DNA of 64,000 nucleotides from UBA1794 sp031552405 (GTDB lineage: Bacteria; Bacteroidota; Bacteroidia; Bacteroidales; Bacteroidaceae), in NCBI GenBank assembly GCA_031552405.1, contig JAVBMN010000017.1, forward strand, positions 62,001-126,000, in the 5' to 3' direction. The notes beneath the pieces were generated by a model. The model was not told the DNA's origin. It saw nothing but the letters and a program-made list of their open reading frames with translations, and ran no database searches. Below, one piece after another: positions 62,515 through 64,000 of this stretch. Numbering within the stretch: the first letter of the stretch is position 1; every line of letters begins with the position of its first letter. Made by a program: the position numbers and the translations under genes.

Positions 62515-63147
62515 TCATAGCAGGTAGCATTGTTCCTTGAGGTACATCTTGGCCGTTTTGCTGTACATGTGCATGATGAGGCCGCGCGAGTCGACGTAGG
62601 GTTGTATATTGTCGATGGCCTCCTGGCGGTGCTCGTCGGTCATGGTTTTCCAGATCTGGAGGCTCGGGGTGCGGTCGGTCTTGGGCATGCCGGTGAGGCG
62701 TGCGTACTGGTGCCAGAACTCGTCGAAGTGTGCCTCGATGCGCTGCACTTCCTCCGGGGTGAGGGGAGCGGCCTTCTGGGGGGCGGTGAGCACCCAGCGG
62801 TCGTAGTCGTTGACCTGCAGGCAGAAGTGGTACTTGTAGGTGCTGGTGGTGATGAGGCCTTCCTTTTCCATGAAGTCGAAGAAGCGGCGGGTACGGTCTC
62901 GCTTCCATCCGAATAGCTCACTCCATTTTGCAATTCGCATGATGGACTGCCCTCTTCGGCAGTTGACCAGCTTGTCGTGTATCGTCAGCTTTGCCGGTGA
63001 GTGGTTTACATAAGCCAGCAGCATGAGCCAGGCTCCCTTCATCTCGAGGCTGGATGTTTTGTGCTTTCCACTTTTGAATTGCATGTTCATGGCCTTCCGG
63101 GAAATGGATATAAACCCTTCATTTGCAACATGTTCTATTTTTTTCAT
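62515..63147 (-). CDS. Winged-helix, DnaD-like protein of unknown function
   Basis: 210 residues, cytoplasmic. The N-terminal 100 residues resemble a winged helix (LEMKGAWLMLLAYVNH, RRGQSIMRIAKWSELFGW, RFFDFMEKEGLITTSTY), with the layout of replication-organiser proteins of mobile elements. The second half is helical with many aromatic and acidic residues. Five GCGTA-like direct repeats upstream could be its own binding sites. No mobile-element genes are adjacent. Confidence 0.65.
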   Translation of the reverse strand: MKKIEHVANEGFISISRKAMNMQFKSGKHKTSSLEMKGAWLMLLAYVNHSPAKLTIHDKLVNCRRGQSIMRIAKWSELFGWKRDRTRRFFDFMEKEGLITTSTYKYHFCLQVNDYDRWVLTAPQKAAPLTPEEVQRIEAHFDEFWHQYARLTGMPKTDRTPSLQIWKTMTDEHRQEAIDNIQPYVDSRGLIMHMYSKTAKMYLKEQCYLL

Positions 63148-63721
63148 ACGTCTTGTTTTTAGGTTATCTGATTAAGTTATTTCTCTGTTCTTTTAACTGC
63201 GTACCTATTCGCGTAGGTTTCAGTCTCTCTTTTTTTGTGGGTTATTTTTTTCATTTACAATGCGTTATCTGCTTTTTTCCTCTTCTCACTGCGTAGATTT
63301 CTGAAACCTCATCGCGTATCCCATAAGAAGAAGTAATGAATATATAGAATAAACAATTAAAAATATATGCGTTTTTGAGGTTATCTTTTTTTTCTCTTTT
63401 TTCCGGTATCATCTGTCGGGTTCGGTTTTGATCCCACTACAAAGTAACGGCTAATAATTGATATAAAGGGGTGGTTGCAGTCACCCCTCCCGGTTAATCT
63501 ATGTTAAATAACAAAGTGTTAGGCAAGGCCTTCCAAATGCAGGCCTGCAAGGGTTTATCCTCAGGCCTGGTTTTTTAGAAATCAGGCCTGAGATTACCAA
63601 AGTTCAGGCTTGTACTTTCCGAGATTCAGCCCTGTATTTTGGAAAGAATGGGCGCAATGGAGAAATTACGTGAAAAGTTTGTAAATATCAGGAATAACGA
63701 TTATCTTTGTATATAGTTAAA
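63148..63721. other. Divergent non-coding region before the LRR gene
   Basis: It holds GCGTA or GCGTT motifs at 63199, 63211, 63262, 63291 and 63314, the inverted pair GGTTTCAG (63216-63223) / CTGAAACC (63301-63308), palindrome array 7 (63526-63654), and the -7 box of the next gene (TATCTTTG, 63702-63709). Confidence 0.6.
63526..63654. repeat. Phased palindrome array 7 (seven dyads)
   Basis: Centres 63528.5, 63543.5, 63565.5, 63586.5, 63608.5, 63630.5 and 63651.5 (steps 15, 22, 21, 22, 22, 21). Cores are four AGGCCT, then AGGCTT, AGCCCT and TGGGCG. It is the only array not placed just past a stop codon; it sits between divergent genes, ending 48 bp before the LRR -7 box. Confidence 0.83.
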
Positions 63722-64000
63722 ATGAATAATAACCATACTATGAAGCAAGGAATACCTCAATTGTGGGCCAAGGTTGGTCTTCTGTTTTTAGTGCTGTGTG
63801 TTTCTCCGTTCGTTCGGGCGGAAAGTTTCGAGAAAGACGGGATAGCTTATTCTCCTGTGAGTGATACGGAAGTGCGTGTGATAAGCAAGGGCTGGGCATC
63901 CTACAGTGGAGATATGGTGATACCCGCTACAGTGAGCAATGCCGGGCTAACGTATTCGGTAACAGGAATAGGGAGCGGAGCGTTTAGAAGTTGTACCAGC
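63722..64000 (+). CDS. Leucine-rich-repeat surface protein, start only
   Basis: First 93 codons before the window ends. A signal peptide (LLFLVLCVSPFVRA) is followed by FEKDGIAYSPVSDTEVRVIS and VIPATVSNAGLTYSVTGIGSGAF, the entry of BspA-type leucine-rich repeats. A later Met at 63740 is an equally good start. Its role, probably adhesion, is inferred from the family. Confidence 0.8.
   Translation, partial: MNNNHTMKQGIPQLWAKVGLLFLVLCVSPFVRAESFEKDGIAYSPVSDTEVRVISKGWASYSGDMVIPATVSNAGLTYSVTGIGSGAFRSCTS

Overview
The window is chromosomal DNA of a gut-type Bacteroidota, most likely Bacteroides. About 27 genes or operons are preceded by an exact match to the Bacteroides -7 promoter box (TAnnTTTG) a short way upstream of the start. 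Shine-Dalgarno sequences are rare, and the gene content is typical: SusG/LacZ-type glycosidases, surface lipoproteins with an acidic run after the lipidated Cys, PorT-like barrels, and a serC-serA-DUF1015 cluster. I cannot name the species. No phage, integrase, insertion sequence or CRISPR array is visible.

Layout. 1-3.0 kb: C-terminally cut GH2 beta-galactosidase. 3.2-7.5 kb: small heat-shock protein, a GNAT / RhuM-Doc fusion / AlaX operon, and an orphan HpaII-like nuclease. 7.5-13 kb: four-gene membrane operon (Ca2+ P-type ATPase, MscS channel, EamA exporter, nitroreductase). 13.2-18.3 kb: GH13 amylase, patatin lipase, FabD and an acyl-CoA ligase, all leftward. 18.5-20.1 kb: HAD phosphatase, tRNA-Arg(CCG), HigB-HigA. 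20.5-23 kb: response regulator, histidine kinase and PepSY-like protein. 23.2-26.2 kb: secreted GH43 and a partner binding protein. 26.4-29.6 kb: guaA, mscL, gapA. 29.7-36.1 kb: two paralogous periplasmic-sensing kinases. 36.4-39 kb: miaA and two barrel proteins. 39.1-41.6 kb: pfkA, pgk. 41.8-50.2 kb: GH31, secreted metallopeptidase-like protein, four lipoproteins. 50.2-57.6 kb: housekeeping block (trmD, ligA, dapA, serC, serA, DUF1015). 58-64 kb: DUF4488 and DUF169 proteins, an ECF sigma factor with a membrane partner, a porin, a winged-helix protein, and the start of an LRR surface protein.

The most unusual content is non-coding. Seven intergenic regions hold arrays of short palindromes whose centres are spaced 21-22 bp (two helical turns). 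The cores change between sites (AGGCCT, AGCGCT, TGCGCA, CCGGGG-type) while the dyads and spacing are kept. Six of the seven start 38-62 bp beyond a stop codon. Two arrays belong to near-identical composite elements of about 290 bp with eight dyads in the same register. A second family of about 295 bp repeats (57.6 and 62.2 kb) carries a hairpin in which four base pairs have changed on both sides, so its structure appears to be under selection. These two families are the best candidates for something undescribed.
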